From Myxococcus eversor (GTDB lineage: Bacteria > Myxococcota > Myxococcia > Myxococcales > Myxococcaceae): a DNA stretch of 64,000 nucleotides. The notes under the pieces were generated by a model. That model did not search any database. It saw only the letters and a list, made by a program, of their open reading frames with translations, and had not been told where the DNA came from. Numbering within the stretch: position 1 is the first letter of the stretch; every line of letters starts with the position of its first letter. The stretch covers positions 186,001-250,000 of the forward strand of contig NZ_JAAIXY010000009.1 of assembly GCF_010894455.1 (NCBI RefSeq). Direction: 5' to 3'. The position numbers and the translations under genes were made by a program. Of the stretch, positions 8,445 through 21,221 are shown in pieces.

Positions 8445-11102
8445 TCAGAAGGTCCGCACGAAGAACAGGCGCGCCTCGGGCGTGGCCGTGGCCTTCTCGT
8501 CCGTGCGCCACGCGACATCCACGCGCACGTCGTCGGTGAAGTGGAACGTCCCTCCGACGCCCAGCCGCGCGTCCTGCCACTCACCCGCGCCGCGCACCGT
8601 GCCCAGGTCCGCGAAGAGGCCGAAGGCATGCCACCGGTACTCGGCCGTGCCCAGCACCGACACGTCGCCCTTGAACTCCTTGAAGCCGAAGCCTCGCAGC
8701 GCGCTCCAGCCGCCCAGCGCCTCGCGCTTCTGCTCGGGCAGGTTGTCGCCACCCGCGCCGCGCAGCCGCAGCCGCAGGCCCGTCTCCCAACCCGTGGGCA
8801 CCACCATCGTCACGTCGCCGAGCAGCTTCCAGAAGCGCTCGTCCGGACCCGTCGCGGCGGGCCCCTCGCCCACCTCCAGCGTGACGAAGCCGTGCAGGAA
8901 CGGGCTGTGTCCCCAGTCTCCATCCCCGTGGAACAGCGGCGTCTCCGGCGTGCGGAACAGCGAGCCCACCTTCGCGTCGCGAGGAGTCCCGCTGGCGTAC
9001 TCCAGCCGCGCGATGACGGACTGGAAGCGGCCCTCGTCCACCGGCGCGTTGGGGAAGGGAGGCGAGTCGCGGCGGAACAGCGAGAGCGGCGGAGTGAAGC
9101 TGCGCAGCGTCTCGTAGCGGTCGGAGCGGTACTCGACGCCCGTGAGCCAGTCCTCGGACCAGCGGAAGGTGGCGAACGCCGCCACGCCCTTGCGGCGGAA
9201 GTAGTCGCGGTCCGGCCGATTCAAGAGCGCCGAGTAGATGGACGAGTCGATGTCGCTCATCCGCCACCGGTCCAGCGTGTCCGTGAAGTCGTACGCCTGA
9301 CCGCCCAGCTCCGCGAGGCCCACCGCCGGAATCTCCACGCGCGCGCCGCCCAGCAGGTTCAGCTCGCGCTGACGCTTCGTGCCTTCCGGGTCATCCGGCA
9401 GGCGCTGTCCACCCCAGCGCAGGGGGATGAAGGCCGCGGCGTCCAGCGTGGTGTGGAGGCGGTCCTTCGAGTCCCAGATGCGCAGCGAACCCTCCAGGCC
9501 CGGCGCGAACCCCGTCACCTGTGTGTGCACGGGCAGCAGCTCCAGGTCCAGGTCCGGACGACGCGGACGCACGTGCACGACGAGGCGCCGTCCCTCCAGG
9601 GTGATGCCCTCGCCGTCGTGGCCGTGCCGCCAGGACTCGAACAGCTCGCGCCAGCTCAGGTCGAACTCGACCTGCTCACGGCGACGGCGCTCCTTGCGCT
9701 GGGCCTCCTGCGTCCGGTAGTGGCGCACGCCGTCGGCCGCGCGCTCCTCGACGATGCGCGCGTCACGTCGGCGCACGGCGTCGTCGGAGTCCGTGTCCAC
9801 GCTCGCCGCCTGCAGGAAGGGCAGGCGCGACTCCAGGCGCTCCATGGCGCGTCGCGCGTCGCTGCGCAGGAAGACGTCTCCGGCCTTCAGGTCCAGCGCG
9901 GCGCGCACCCGCTCCGCGATGGAACCGTCCACGCCCACCACGTCCACTCCCTCCAGGCGGCCCTCGTCGACGATGACGGTGAGGTGGCCCTGAGGGGTGA
10001 GCGTGCCGGACAGGCTCGCGAGCATGTAGCCGTCGCCACGCAGGTCACGCAGCGCGCGCTGCAGCGCGGCCGTCACCCCGCCGAGGACGAGCCCCGGTCG
10101 GTACTCGTCGCGCTCCATCCGAGCGAGCCACTCCCGGGGCGGGCGCTGCGGCGGGCACGGCTTGCTGACGGTCAGCGTCCCGCGCACGCCATTCACGCGC
10201 AGGGTGGCGGTGAACTCCTCGTCGTCCTCGTCCTCGTCGGGGAAGCGGGGCGGCAGGCGGAACACCTCGTCGAGGATTTCGGTGCGCTGGAGGTCCTGGA
10301 GTCCTTCCACGTCCACCGACGTGACGACGGGGTTCTCCTCCAGGAGCACCTCCAGGACGACGGGGCCCTGCTCGGGGACGCGCAGGCGCGGCTCCACGCG
10401 GGCGAACAGTCCGGTGTGCGCAAGGCGGCGCAGCATCCGCTGGAGGTGGCGGGTGTGCAGGGGGGCGCGGGACTCCGCGGGCGGCGAGCCGATGAAGGCG
10501 CGCACCTGGTCCTCCGTGAGGCGCTTGAGCCCATGCAGCTCGATGACCTCCGGCGTGAGCGCGCGGCCATCCACGTTCAGCTCCAGCGGATGGAGGATGG
10601 CGAGGTCTTCCATCTCCTCGTCCAGGTAGTCCTCGTCGCAGGCCGCGCGCTTCTCCTTCTCGCGTCGACGCTCACGCCGGTCCGACGCGCGCTCGTTGCG
10701 CGACTCAGTCCGCGCCGCGCCGCGTGCGTCCTCCTCGGCCTCCTCGGCCGCGCGCTCGTTGCGGGACTCGGTCCGCGCCGCGCCGCGTGCGTCCTCTTCG
10801 GAGCCGCGCTCGTCGTCTCGCGAGTCTTCGTCGTCCGAGTCACGCCAGCGCTTGGAGCGCTCATCGCGGGACTCCCGTGCGTCCTCGTCGCGCTCGACCT
10901 CGGCGGGCGCGGCGGGCGTGCGCCGGGGGAGGGGCAGGGGAAGGCCGGGCTCCTCTTGGGACTCCTTTTGGGGCGGCGCGGCGGAAGTGGGAGGCGGGCC
11001 GACAGTGCTGGTGGAGTCGGGCACGCCCGCGTCTGGCGCGGGCTGCGCGCTGGCGAGCAGGGAGACGAAGCAGAAGAGAAGCGCGAGGCGGTTCATGCGC
11101 AT
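8445..11102 (-). CDS. Omp85/BamA-TamA family outer membrane protein with charged linker
   Basis: 885 residues from the ATG at 11102 (MRMNRLALLFCFVSLLASA signal peptide). After the leader comes a Pro-rich stretch, then about 100 residues of highly charged Glu/Arg/Asp linker holding a duplicated segment. POTRA-type repeats follow: VIELHGLKRLTEDQVRAFIG; VTSVDVEGLQDLQRTEILDE; and GVDVVGVDGSIAERVRAALD with GDVFLRSDARRAMERLESRL. The C-terminal third is a beta barrel ending in ARLFFVRTF, the terminal aromatic signature of barrels inserted by the Bam complex. Family members insert or translocate proteins at the outer membrane. With few POTRAs and an odd linker it is not the housekeeping BamA. It is the first gene of an operon with the DUF4390-like gene. 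Confidence 0.85.
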   Translation of the reverse strand: MRMNRLALLFCFVSLLASAQPAPDAGVPDSTSTVGPPPTSAAPPQKESQEEPGLPLPLPRRTPAAPAEVERDEDARESRDERSKRWRDSDDEDSRDDERGSEEDARGAARTESRNERAAEEAEEDARGAARTESRNERASDRRERRREKEKRAACDEDYLDEEMEDLAILHPLELNVDGRALTPEVIELHGLKRLTEDQVRAFIGSPPAESRAPLHTRHLQRMLRRLAHTGLFARVEPRLRVPEQGPVVLEVLLEENPVVTSVDVEGLQDLQRTEILDEVFRLPPRFPDEDEDDEEFTATLRVNGVRGTLTVSKPCPPQRPPREWLARMERDEYRPGLVLGGVTAALQRALRDLRGDGYMLASLSGTLTPQGHLTVIVDEGRLEGVDVVGVDGSIAERVRAALDLKAGDVFLRSDARRAMERLESRLPFLQAASVDTDSDDAVRRRDARIVEERAADGVRHYRTQEAQRKERRRREQVEFDLSWRELFESWRHGHDGEGITLEGRRLVVHVRPRRPDLDLELLPVHTQVTGFAPGLEGSLRIWDSKDRLHTTLDAAAFIPLRWGGQRLPDDPEGTKRQRELNLLGGARVEIPAVGLAELGGQAYDFTDTLDRWRMSDIDSSIYSALLNRPDRDYFRRKGVAAFATFRWSEDWLTGVEYRSDRYETLRSFTPPLSLFRRDSPPFPNAPVDEGRFQSVIARLEYASGTPRDAKVGSLFRTPETPLFHGDGDWGHSPFLHGFVTLEVGEGPAATGPDERFWKLLGDVTMVVPTGWETGLRLRLRGAGGDNLPEQKREALGGWSALRGFGFKEFKGDVSVLGTAEYRWHAFGLFADLGTVRGAGEWQDARLGVGGTFHFTDDVRVDVAWRTDEKATATPEARLFFVRTF
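10687..10800. repeat. Tandem 63-bp coding duplication in the Omp85 linker
   Basis: Two near-identical copies of about 51 bp start at 10687 and 10750 (period 63 bp, 21 codons). Each encodes EEDARGAARTESRNERA on the minus strand. Frame is kept, and the copies differ at only a few bases, pointing to a recent in-frame duplication. Confidence 0.85.
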
Positions 11103-11300
11103 GGGACAGAGCACGCTGCGTTCCAGCCGCCGCGTCGGGGCAAGTGCTTGAAAGGACGAGAGCTGGCCAGCCTTGCCGATGTCATGGACACATCCTGATG
11201 TCGAATCGAGATGTGATACTGACATCGAGCCCGGCGATTGCCGCGAGCCGTCCGGTGCCCTCGGAACACGACTCCGGGTCCGGGGGGCCCGTGCCGCCGG

Positions 11301-11612
11301 TCAGCGCGGCTCCGCGGCCTCGTTCTCGCTCCACCACTTCAGCCACCCCTGGCGATTCGCCTCCAGGTTGCCCACCACTCCATCGCCGAACGTGGTGACG
11401 CCGGTGATGCGGCGCAGGGCGGCGCCCCAGAAGACGCTGCCTGCGCGATAGCGCTCCATGATGAGCGGCACCGCGGGCCGTCCCAGCGCCACGAGCGCGT
11501 CGAACGACGGGTGCTCCAGGAACACGTAGGGATTGGACGACTCGCGATGCTCCGCGCAGTGTCGCTCCCACTCCTCGGCCAGGGCGTCGAAGCGGGCGCC
11601 GGGCGCGCTCAT
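11301..11612 (-). CDS. Small HEAT-like protein, possible immunity partner of the DUF7689-like gene
   Basis: 103 residues. The ATG at 11612 overlaps the stop of the upstream gene as ATGA (11609-11612), so translation is coupled. No signal peptide, so cytoplasmic. The core HPSFDALVALGRPAVPLIME, followed by WGAALRRITG, looks like a single HEAT-like helical hairpin pair. Small proteins with a GxxAVPLI...W.AL..ITG pattern occur next to DUF7689-like genes in other bacteria as I recall the families; I could not check this. Overlapping order, small size and cytoplasmic location fit an immunity protein, but that is inference. Confidence 0.6.
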   Translation of the reverse strand: MSAPGARFDALAEEWERHCAEHRESSNPYVFLEHPSFDALVALGRPAVPLIMERYRAGSVFWGAALRRITGVTTFGDGVVGNLEANRQGWLKWWSENEAAEPR

Positions 11613-13066
11613 GAGCTGCTCACGGGGGACTGACGGGGACGCACGTAGACTCGCACGGGCGCACCATACGAAGGGCCGGTGAGGTCGTCAGCGCTGTTGT
11701 GACGGATGAGCGGCTGGGTGCCAATCTTGCTCGTGAAGCGGCCCTGCTCGTCCATCAGCGCGCCGTGCGTCACCTCGAGCGGACCCTTGCCCGTCATCGG
11801 CTTGCGGCCGTAGATGACCACCTTCTCCAGGCTGGAGTCGTGGCTCAAATCCAACGAGTCCATCGGCTTGTAGCCCTGCTCCGCGTACAGCTTGTCGAAG
11901 TCCTCCACGCGCGTGCCCGGCCAGACCCACTCGTCGCGCTTGCCCACCGTCCACGCGATGCAGTTGTAGCGCTCCGACGAAGGGCCGATGCCCACGAACT
12001 TGTCCGCGCTCAGGTTGGGGAAGCTCTTGCTCTTGAGCAGCTCGTTCTTCCAGCCCGGTTCGGCGTCGTCGCGCGTGACGCCGACGGAGAACTTGAAGTT
12101 CTGCCCGTTGGCCGAGTCCCACGTCGTGTTGTCGTCCGCCTTGCCCCGGAACCAGACCTGCATGTCCGTGGCCTCGAAGGGCACGCGGAGCGCCGGCAGG
12201 AAGTCGCCGCCCGCGTTGCCGGACTGCCCGGCCTGGAGGTCGAGCGGGAACTCCAGGGGCGGCCCGCCGTTGAAGGACACGCAGGCGACGACGTCGGAGG
12301 GCGTCTTGCCGCCCGCGAGCGCCTTGAGGCGGTCCTGGTCATACGCGAGCTGGACCTTGTCTCCGGCGCGCAGCGTGCCGTCGACCTGCGTCTTGAAGTC
12401 CTCGGTGAAGGACACCGTCGCGCCCTCTTTCGAGGCCACTGACGCGTCGTTGCTCGGGTCCCACTGGTTGCTGATGCGCCCGTCGGCGCCGGTGGTGCGG
12501 AATGACAGCCGCACCAGGCCCGTGGCGTCGGGAGGAAGGGTGAACGTCCCGGGCTGGATGTTCAGCCGGCCATTCGCGTCACGGCTGCCGTCGGTCAGCG
12601 GAATCGCCGTCTCCGTGCCCCCGGGGACCAGCCGCCACACCAGCTCCACCTTCTCGTACTGCGACGAGAAGCGCGCCGGGTCCGCCGACACCGTCAGCGG
12701 CTTGCCCGCCTCGGCGTGGAAGGAGGGGCCTCGGCCGGGGCCCGTGGGCAGGCTCACCTGTCCCTGGCCTTCCACGAAGGCGTTGGCCTTCCGGCCGCCT
12801 TGCTCGAAGCGCGCCTCATAGCCGGTGGCCGCGTGGAGCCGGGGCTGGATGTCGAGCGCCTTCGCGCTCACCGCCGTCGTCGCGGCGACTCCACCGAGCA
12901 GCGACGTGCTGACCTGGGGACGCGTGGCGCGGGACTCGAACTGGTCGACCTGCGCATGGCCCAGAGGCGCCTTCTCACCGGTGGGCCGGGCCGCGCGCTC
13001 ACGCTCCATGCCGGACCCGGGCTGCGTGGCGGGAGTGAATGCGGGGCGGCCGATGCGGTTCGACAT
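11609..13066 (-). CDS. DUF7689-like cysteine-protease-type protein with long N-terminal region
   Basis: 485 residues from the ATG at 13066. The first ~65 residues are polar, without a signal peptide, and contain DQFESRATRP. Residues ~100-340 look beta-rich (Ig-like or carbohydrate-binding-like strands, e.g. ADATGLVRLSFRTTGADG as approximate text of the region). The C-terminal ~120 residues match the DUF7689 pattern: ERYNCIAWTVGKRDEWVWPG with Cys369, then LYAEQGYKP, VVIYG and VTHGALMD with His434. An N-C-x-A-W cysteine followed by a His about 65 residues later suggests a papain/NlpC-like catalytic pair. The gene is coupled to a small downstream gene. A secreted effector is possible; the substrate is unknown. 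Confidence 0.65.
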   Translation of the reverse strand: MSNRIGRPAFTPATQPGSGMERERAARPTGEKAPLGHAQVDQFESRATRPQVSTSLLGGVAATTAVSAKALDIQPRLHAATGYEARFEQGGRKANAFVEGQGQVSLPTGPGRGPSFHAEAGKPLTVSADPARFSSQYEKVELVWRLVPGGTETAIPLTDGSRDANGRLNIQPGTFTLPPDATGLVRLSFRTTGADGRISNQWDPSNDASVASKEGATVSFTEDFKTQVDGTLRAGDKVQLAYDQDRLKALAGGKTPSDVVACVSFNGGPPLEFPLDLQAGQSGNAGGDFLPALRVPFEATDMQVWFRGKADDNTTWDSANGQNFKFSVGVTRDDAEPGWKNELLKSKSFPNLSADKFVGIGPSSERYNCIAWTVGKRDEWVWPGTRVEDFDKLYAEQGYKPMDSLDLSHDSSLEKVVIYGRKPMTGKGPLEVTHGALMDEQGRFTSKIGTQPLIRHNSADDLTGPSYGAPVRVYVRPRQSPVSSS

Positions 13067-13251
13067 GGGGCGGCTCTTCCTGGTGGGGCGACCTGGGGGT
13101 GGGTCCGGAGGGATTATCGCACCCGGGGCTTCCTGGGTTTCCTGCTGGCCGAGAATCGCGCGGGGAGTGCGAGTGCGGGAGACGCTGGGGCTCGGCTTCG
13201 CTCGGGCTTGTGGCAGGCTGCCGGGCCCTCTTCCAAGCAAGGAGCTTCACC

Positions 13252-13743
13252 GTGATTCGCAGTGTTCCCACCCGGTTGGCCCTGGTGTGCGCGTTGCTGC
13301 TGTCCCAGGCCTGCGCGCACGTCGACCCTGCGCGGGACGAGCAGGACATCCGTCAGATGGTGGACGTGCAGACCCAGGCGTGGAACCGCCAGGACGCGGT
13401 GGTGTGGTCCAAGGACTTCGCGCCGGACGCGGACTTCATCAACATCGTCGGCACGGTGTTCGAAGGACAGCCGCAGATTCAGGAGCGCCACGCGGCCATC
13501 TTCCAGACCCTCTTCAAGGGCAGTCAGGACAAGGTCACCATCCGGCGGGTGAGCTTCCCCGCGCGCGACGTGGCCGTGGTGGACACGACGCACGAGGTGA
13601 CCGGACATGCGGGTCTGCCTCCCGGTGTCCAGAACACGGAGCCGGGTCTGCTGCGGACCCAGATGCGCTACGTGATGAACCGCGTGGACGGCACGTGGCG
13701 CATCGTCGCGGGGCAGAACACCGACGTGAAGCCCCGGCCGTAG
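13252..13743 (+). CDS. SnoaL/DUF4440-like (NTF2-fold) lipoprotein
   Basis: 163 residues. The start is the GTG at 13252, supported by AAGGAG at 13239-13244. The leader VPTRLALVCALLLSQAC gives a lipoprotein. The mature part has the cystatin-like NTF2 fold of SgcJ/EcaC/DUF4440 proteins: RDEQDIRQMVDVQTQAWNRQ helix, FAPDADFINIVGTVFEG, then beta strands ending YVMNRVDGTWRIVAGQNTD. Members are often ligand-binding or accessory proteins rather than defined enzymes. The gene is divergent from the DUF7689-like gene (185-base gap) and converges on the sigma-54 regulator. The precise role cannot be told. Confidence 0.75.
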   Translation: MIRSVPTRLALVCALLLSQACAHVDPARDEQDIRQMVDVQTQAWNRQDAVVWSKDFAPDADFINIVGTVFEGQPQIQERHAAIFQTLFKGSQDKVTIRRVSFPARDVAVVDTTHEVTGHAGLPPGVQNTEPGLLRTQMRYVMNRVDGTWRIVAGQNTDVKPRP

Positions 13744-13765
13744 CGCGAGGACGGTGTCGATGCGC

Positions 13766-15114
<1,349 letters not shown>

Positions 15115-15118
<4 letters not shown>

Positions 15119-16326
15119 GTCGTGGGCACGCGGGACGAAGGGGGAATGAAGGGCAGCTCCACGCGCGCGAGCGTACCGCCGCCGGGCGCGGGCTCCAGTC
15201 GGAGCGTGCCGCCGTGTTCGTGGGTGATTTTCTGGGAGATGGGCAGGCCCAGCCCACTGCCCTCGGGCTTGGTGCTGAAGAGACCGCGCGTGAGGGCCGC
15301 GCCCTCGATGATCGCGGGGACACCGCTGCCTCCATCCGTCACGGTGACGCGCACGGTGTGCTCCGTCGCGGCCTCCAGGGCGATTCGCACGGGAGGGGCG
15401 CCCGCGGTGGAGGCCTCGGCGGCGTTCTTCACGAGGTTGCCGAACAGGCGGCGCAGGCCGTCCGGGTCCGCGCGCAGCGAGACGTCCGGACCGGGTACGA
15501 GCTCCACGGGCACGGGCGAGGTCTCCGCGTACAGCGCGCGGATTTCGGAGAGCAGCGGGCGCAGGGGCACGTCCTGGAAGCGCGGGGCGGGCAGTCGCGC
15601 GAAGGTGGAGAAGCTCTGGGTCATCCGCATCAGCAGCTCCACTTCCTCCTGGAGCAGGGCCACGGACTCGGTGACGCGCGTGGCGTCCGAAGGGGACCCG
15701 GTGTCCGCGCGAGACAGGCGCGCGAGTGAGAGCTTCATCGCGGTGAGGGGATTCTTCAGCTCGTGGGCGAGCGAGCGGGCCACGTCCTGCCATGCGGCGA
15801 TCTGCTCGGCGGATTTGAGTCGCTCGCGCTGGGCGACCAGCTCCTGGCCCATGCGGTTGAACTGTCCCAGGAGGAACTGAAGCTCGTCCCGGGGCGGGTC
15901 CGTCGCGGGCAGCCGCACCGAGAGGTCGCCTCGCGCATAGGCCCACATGCCCTCGGTCAAGGTCGTCACCGGCCGGGTCAGCGCACGACCGAGCAGCACG
16001 GCGGCCACCGCCAGCACGCAGCCCGAGACGAGGACGAGGACGGTGATGAACGCGGGCACGCGCCGCACCAGGGCCCGACGTGTCAGCTCCGCCTGGGCCA
16101 GATGGAGTCGAGCTTCGTCCAGGGAGCCGCGAGGCAGGCCCCGGCGCTCCAGGTCCAGGGACACGTCATCCAGCACCGCCTCCACGGGGGCCACCGAGAC
16201 GGACAGCACCCGCTCCAGCGCGCCCTGGGCCACGACGCCCAGCAACACCAGCGGGACGAGCCCCGCGAGCAGCATCACCGCCAGCAGCCGGCGACGGAAG
16301 CGAGGGGGCGGGGGAGTCGAGGGCAT
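15115..16326 (-). CDS. Membrane sensor histidine kinase, NtrY-like
   Basis: 403 residues from the ATG at 16326. Membrane helix 1 (LLAVMLLAGLVPLVLLGVVA) is at about 14-33, followed by a short ~55-residue periplasmic loop and helix 2 (FITVLVLVSGCVLAVAAVLL) at about 93-112. A HAMP linker follows (RPVTTLTEGMWAYARGDLSV). The H-box is SLAHELKNPLTAMKL. ATPase boxes are NLVKNAAEAS (N), VTDGGSGVP (G1), FSTKPEGSGLGLPIS (F/G2). The small periplasmic loop and the AHELKNPL box resemble NtrY-type kinases. It is co-transcribed with the overlapping sigma-54 regulator. The signal sensed cannot be read from the sequence. Confidence 0.92.
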
Positions 16327-16476
16327 GGCGGACGCGGGCTCACGGCGGAAGGGCGACAGGCGCACTACGCGGGAGGCGCGCCGCGCTTGCCTCGGGGTTG
16401 TATCGCCCCGGCGGCCCATCGCCCAATCCGAGCCTGGGTGCCGGTCGACTTGGGGGCTGATAGCCTCACGGTCCGG

Positions 16477-17625
16477 ATGCCCCGCCTCCTCGCGCCCTCT
16501 CAGAGCTGGTTGTTCGGTCCGCGCGTGGACCTCGCTGTCTTCGCCGGCAGTGCGCTCATCTCCGTGGCCCTCGTGCTCGCGTCCCCGTGGCTGGGGACGG
16601 TGGGGGACACGCCTGTGTGGGCGTGGCTCCTGCTCGTCGTCTGCGTGGACGTGGCCCACGTCTGGTCCACGCTGTTCCGCACCTACCTGGACCCGGAAGA
16701 ACTGCGCCGACGCCCCGGTCTGTACATGGCCGCGCCCCTCGTCGCCTGGGTAGCGGGCGTGCTGGCGCACCAGGTGTCACCGGGCGCGTTCTGGACGCTC
16801 TTCGCCTACGTGGCGCTGTTCCACTTCGTCCGTCAGCAGTACGGCTGGGTGGCGCTGTACACGCGCAAGGCCCGCGCCTCCGACTTCGAGCGTCGCCTGG
16901 ACGCCGCCGCCATCTACGCCGCCACCGTGGGCCCCGTCGTGTGGTGGCATGCGAACCTGCCCCGCGCGTTCTGGTGGTTCGTGGAGGGCGATTTCCTCCC
17001 GGGCCTCCCCACGTGGATGGGCACGCTGGCGCTGGCGCTGCATGCGGTGGTGCTGGTGGCGTGGCTCGGCTTCCAGGGGCTGCGCGTCGCGCGTGGCGAG
17101 GGCCTCCAGGTCGGCAAGGTGCTGCTCGTCGGCGCCACGTGGGTGACGTGGTTCGGCGGCATCGTCCTCGCGCGCGACGACTTCACCTTCACGGTGATGA
17201 ATGTCGTGCTGCACGGCGTGCCGTACTTCGCGCTGCTGTTCCGCTACTCGCGCGGACGCGGCGAGGAGGGCCGCTATGGCGTGGCGGGCGCCGTGCTCCG
17301 CGCGGGGCTCCCTGGCTTCCTCCTGTTCCTCGTCGCGCTGGCGTTCACCGAGGAACTGTTGTGGGACCGCTTCATCTGGCACGACCGGCCCGACCTTTTT
17401 GGAAGTGCGGGCGTGGGACTCTCGCCGGACCTGCGGGCGCTGGTGGTGCCGCTGCTCGCGTTGCCGCAGGCCACGCACTATGTGCTGGATGCGTTCATCT
17501 GGAAACCGGGCCGCGAGCCCGCGCTGTTGGCTCGCCTCGGATGGGCGCCGCGCGCCGCGCTCGAGGGTCCACCAATCGCCACCTCGCGCGATTCGAAGAT
17601 GGCCATTCGAGGAGGGAGTGAATAA
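16477..17625 (+). CDS. Polytopic inner-membrane protein of unknown function
   Basis: 382 residues from the ATG at 16477. There are about eight to nine hydrophobic segments, starting at 18-36 and 45-64. His-containing membrane motifs include VDVAHVWSTLFRTYLD, ALFHFVRQQYGWVALY, VVLHGVPYFALLFRYSRG and PQATHYVLDAFIWKPG. The repeated His-aromatic patterns inside helices suggest a metal, haem or lipid site. I do not recognise the family. It lies 13 bases before the trehalose gene and is probably co-transcribed with it, hinting at a stress or osmotic role. Divergent from the NtrY-like kinase, with a promoter region at 16327-16476. Certain as a gene; function unknown. Confidence 0.75.
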   Translation: MPRLLAPSQSWLFGPRVDLAVFAGSALISVALVLASPWLGTVGDTPVWAWLLLVVCVDVAHVWSTLFRTYLDPEELRRRPGLYMAAPLVAWVAGVLAHQVSPGAFWTLFAYVALFHFVRQQYGWVALYTRKARASDFERRLDAAAIYAATVGPVVWWHANLPRAFWWFVEGDFLPGLPTWMGTLALALHAVVLVAWLGFQGLRVARGEGLQVGKVLLVGATWVTWFGGIVLARDDFTFTVMNVVLHGVPYFALLFRYSRGRGEEGRYGVAGAVLRAGLPGFLLFLVALAFTEELLWDRFIWHDRPDLFGSAGVGLSPDLRALVVPLLALPQATHYVLDAFIWKPGREPALLARLGWAPRAALEGPPIATSRDSKMAIRGGSE

Positions 17626-17638
17626 GGGTCAGGGGCCT

Positions 17639-19807
<2,169 letters not shown>

Positions 19808-19955
19808 CGCCGCACCGGAGGGTAACGGCACGGTGGCGGCTCGACGATTTCGGTGACGAGTCGTAGGACATTCCACGAAAGGCCCACGAGTCGGGTGACA
19901 GGCCTCCTCTCCGCTGGTGTTCTGCTCCCGGGCCGATTTTCACGGGAGATGGAAC

Positions 19956-21164
19956 ATGGATGTCCCGCGCCGGGGTCTGCGGGTGGGTGCAGCGGTGCTG
20001 GTGGTGAGCTTCTCGGGGGCGGGATGTGGCCCAGGTGACGATGCCGCCACCAACGAAGTGGAGACCAGTGAACAGGGGCTGGACTGGGAGCAGTCGCTCC
20101 TGGCGCCCCTGGACCGGGACGCGCTGCGCCGCGTCCTCACGGGCCTTCCGGACGCGAATACGACGGCGGCGCAGGTCCGCATCAATGGCGCCGCGGGTCG
20201 CTGGCTCGGAGCGTCCGGCGTCGCGGATGTCCACGCGGGCACGCCCGTGCCCACGGATGCGCGCTTCCGCATCGGCAGCATCACGAAGACGTTCACCGCC
20301 ACCGTGGTGTCGCAGCTCGCCGCGGAGCGCCGCGTGGACCTGGACCGGCCGGTGCAACATTACCTGCCCGGCCTCCTGCCCCCCACCTTCGGCCTCATCA
20401 CCGTGCGGCAACTGCTGAACCACACGCACGGCCTGCCCAACGTCCCGCTGCCGTCGAAGGACCCGGAGTGGTTCTCCGACAACCGGTTCCGTCGCTGGTC
20501 GCCCCGGGAGCTCGTCGCGCTGGCGCTGCCCCAGGGGCCCCGCTTCGCGCCGGGCACCCAGCAGGAGTACGGCAACATCGGCTACCTCGTGGCGGGGCTG
20601 CTCATCGAGAAAGTCACCGGCCGGCCCTACAGCCACGCGGTGCGCGAGCGAATCCTGGCGCCGCTCCACCTGCGCGACACGTCCGTGCCCGGCAATGACC
20701 CGACGATTCCCGGGCCCCACGCGCGCGGCTACGAGGCCGTCACCGGCCCGGACGGCACGGTGAGCCTGGTCGACATCACCGAGGCGAACCAGTCCATCCC
20801 CTGGGCCGCCGGGGAGATGCTCTCCACCACGGCCGACCTGGACACGTTCCTCTCCGCGCTCTTCCGGGGCTGGCTGTTGCCGCCCGCGCAGCTGCGGGAG
20901 CTGTTCACCGTGCCGGACGTGCTCACGCCGGAGGGTGCTCCCGCGAGCCACGGCGCGGGCCTGACGCGCTTCGAGGTCAACGGCCTGACGCTGTGGGGCA
21001 AGAGCGGAGACCGGCACGGCTACAACAACGGCATGGGGGCCACGCGGGATTTGCGCCGGCGCCTGGTCTACTCCGTCAACACGCTGCACATGGGGCAGGA
21101 GCGGCCCGCCATCGCCGACCGCATCGTCGCCACCACCTTCGCCGCCCGCGCGCCCCGCCCCTGA
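19956..21164 (+). CDS. Serine hydrolase of the beta-lactamase/DD-peptidase fold (lipoprotein)
   Basis: 402 residues from the ATG at 19956 behind a GGGAGA element. The lipoprotein leader ends at FSGAGC (Cys24). The three class C motifs are present: SxxK as Ser108-Ile-Thr-Lys111 in RIGSITKT; YxN as Tyr205-Gly-Asn207; and a C-terminal WGKSGDRHGY. The sequence most resembles Streptomyces R61-type D-Ala-D-Ala carboxypeptidases and the esterase relatives (HTHGLPNV, PGTQQEYGNIGY). Lipid anchoring puts it at the periplasmic face of a membrane or on the surface. Peptidoglycan carboxypeptidase versus esterase cannot be decided. It is 148 bases after the trehalose gene with a separate leader, probably its own transcript. 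Confidence 0.88.
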   Translation: MDVPRRGLRVGAAVLVVSFSGAGCGPGDDAATNEVETSEQGLDWEQSLLAPLDRDALRRVLTGLPDANTTAAQVRINGAAGRWLGASGVADVHAGTPVPTDARFRIGSITKTFTATVVSQLAAERRVDLDRPVQHYLPGLLPPTFGLITVRQLLNHTHGLPNVPLPSKDPEWFSDNRFRRWSPRELVALALPQGPRFAPGTQQEYGNIGYLVAGLLIEKVTGRPYSHAVRERILAPLHLRDTSVPGNDPTIPGPHARGYEAVTGPDGTVSLVDITEANQSIPWAAGEMLSTTADLDTFLSALFRGWLLPPAQLRELFTVPDVLTPEGAPASHGAGLTRFEVNGLTLWGKSGDRHGYNNGMGATRDLRRRLVYSVNTLHMGQERPAIADRIVATTFAARAPRP

Positions 21165-21221
21165 AGCGGGACGCACGGCCTTCCGCCCACGCCAGACGCG
21201 GGGCGGAAGTTTCGCGACGAG

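Noticed and set aside
8415..11198. A 927-codon plus-strand open frame opposite the Omp85 gene
   Set aside because: His/Arg/Ala/Gly-rich, without domains, typical of the antisense frame of a high-GC gene; the minus-strand product has clear Omp85 features.
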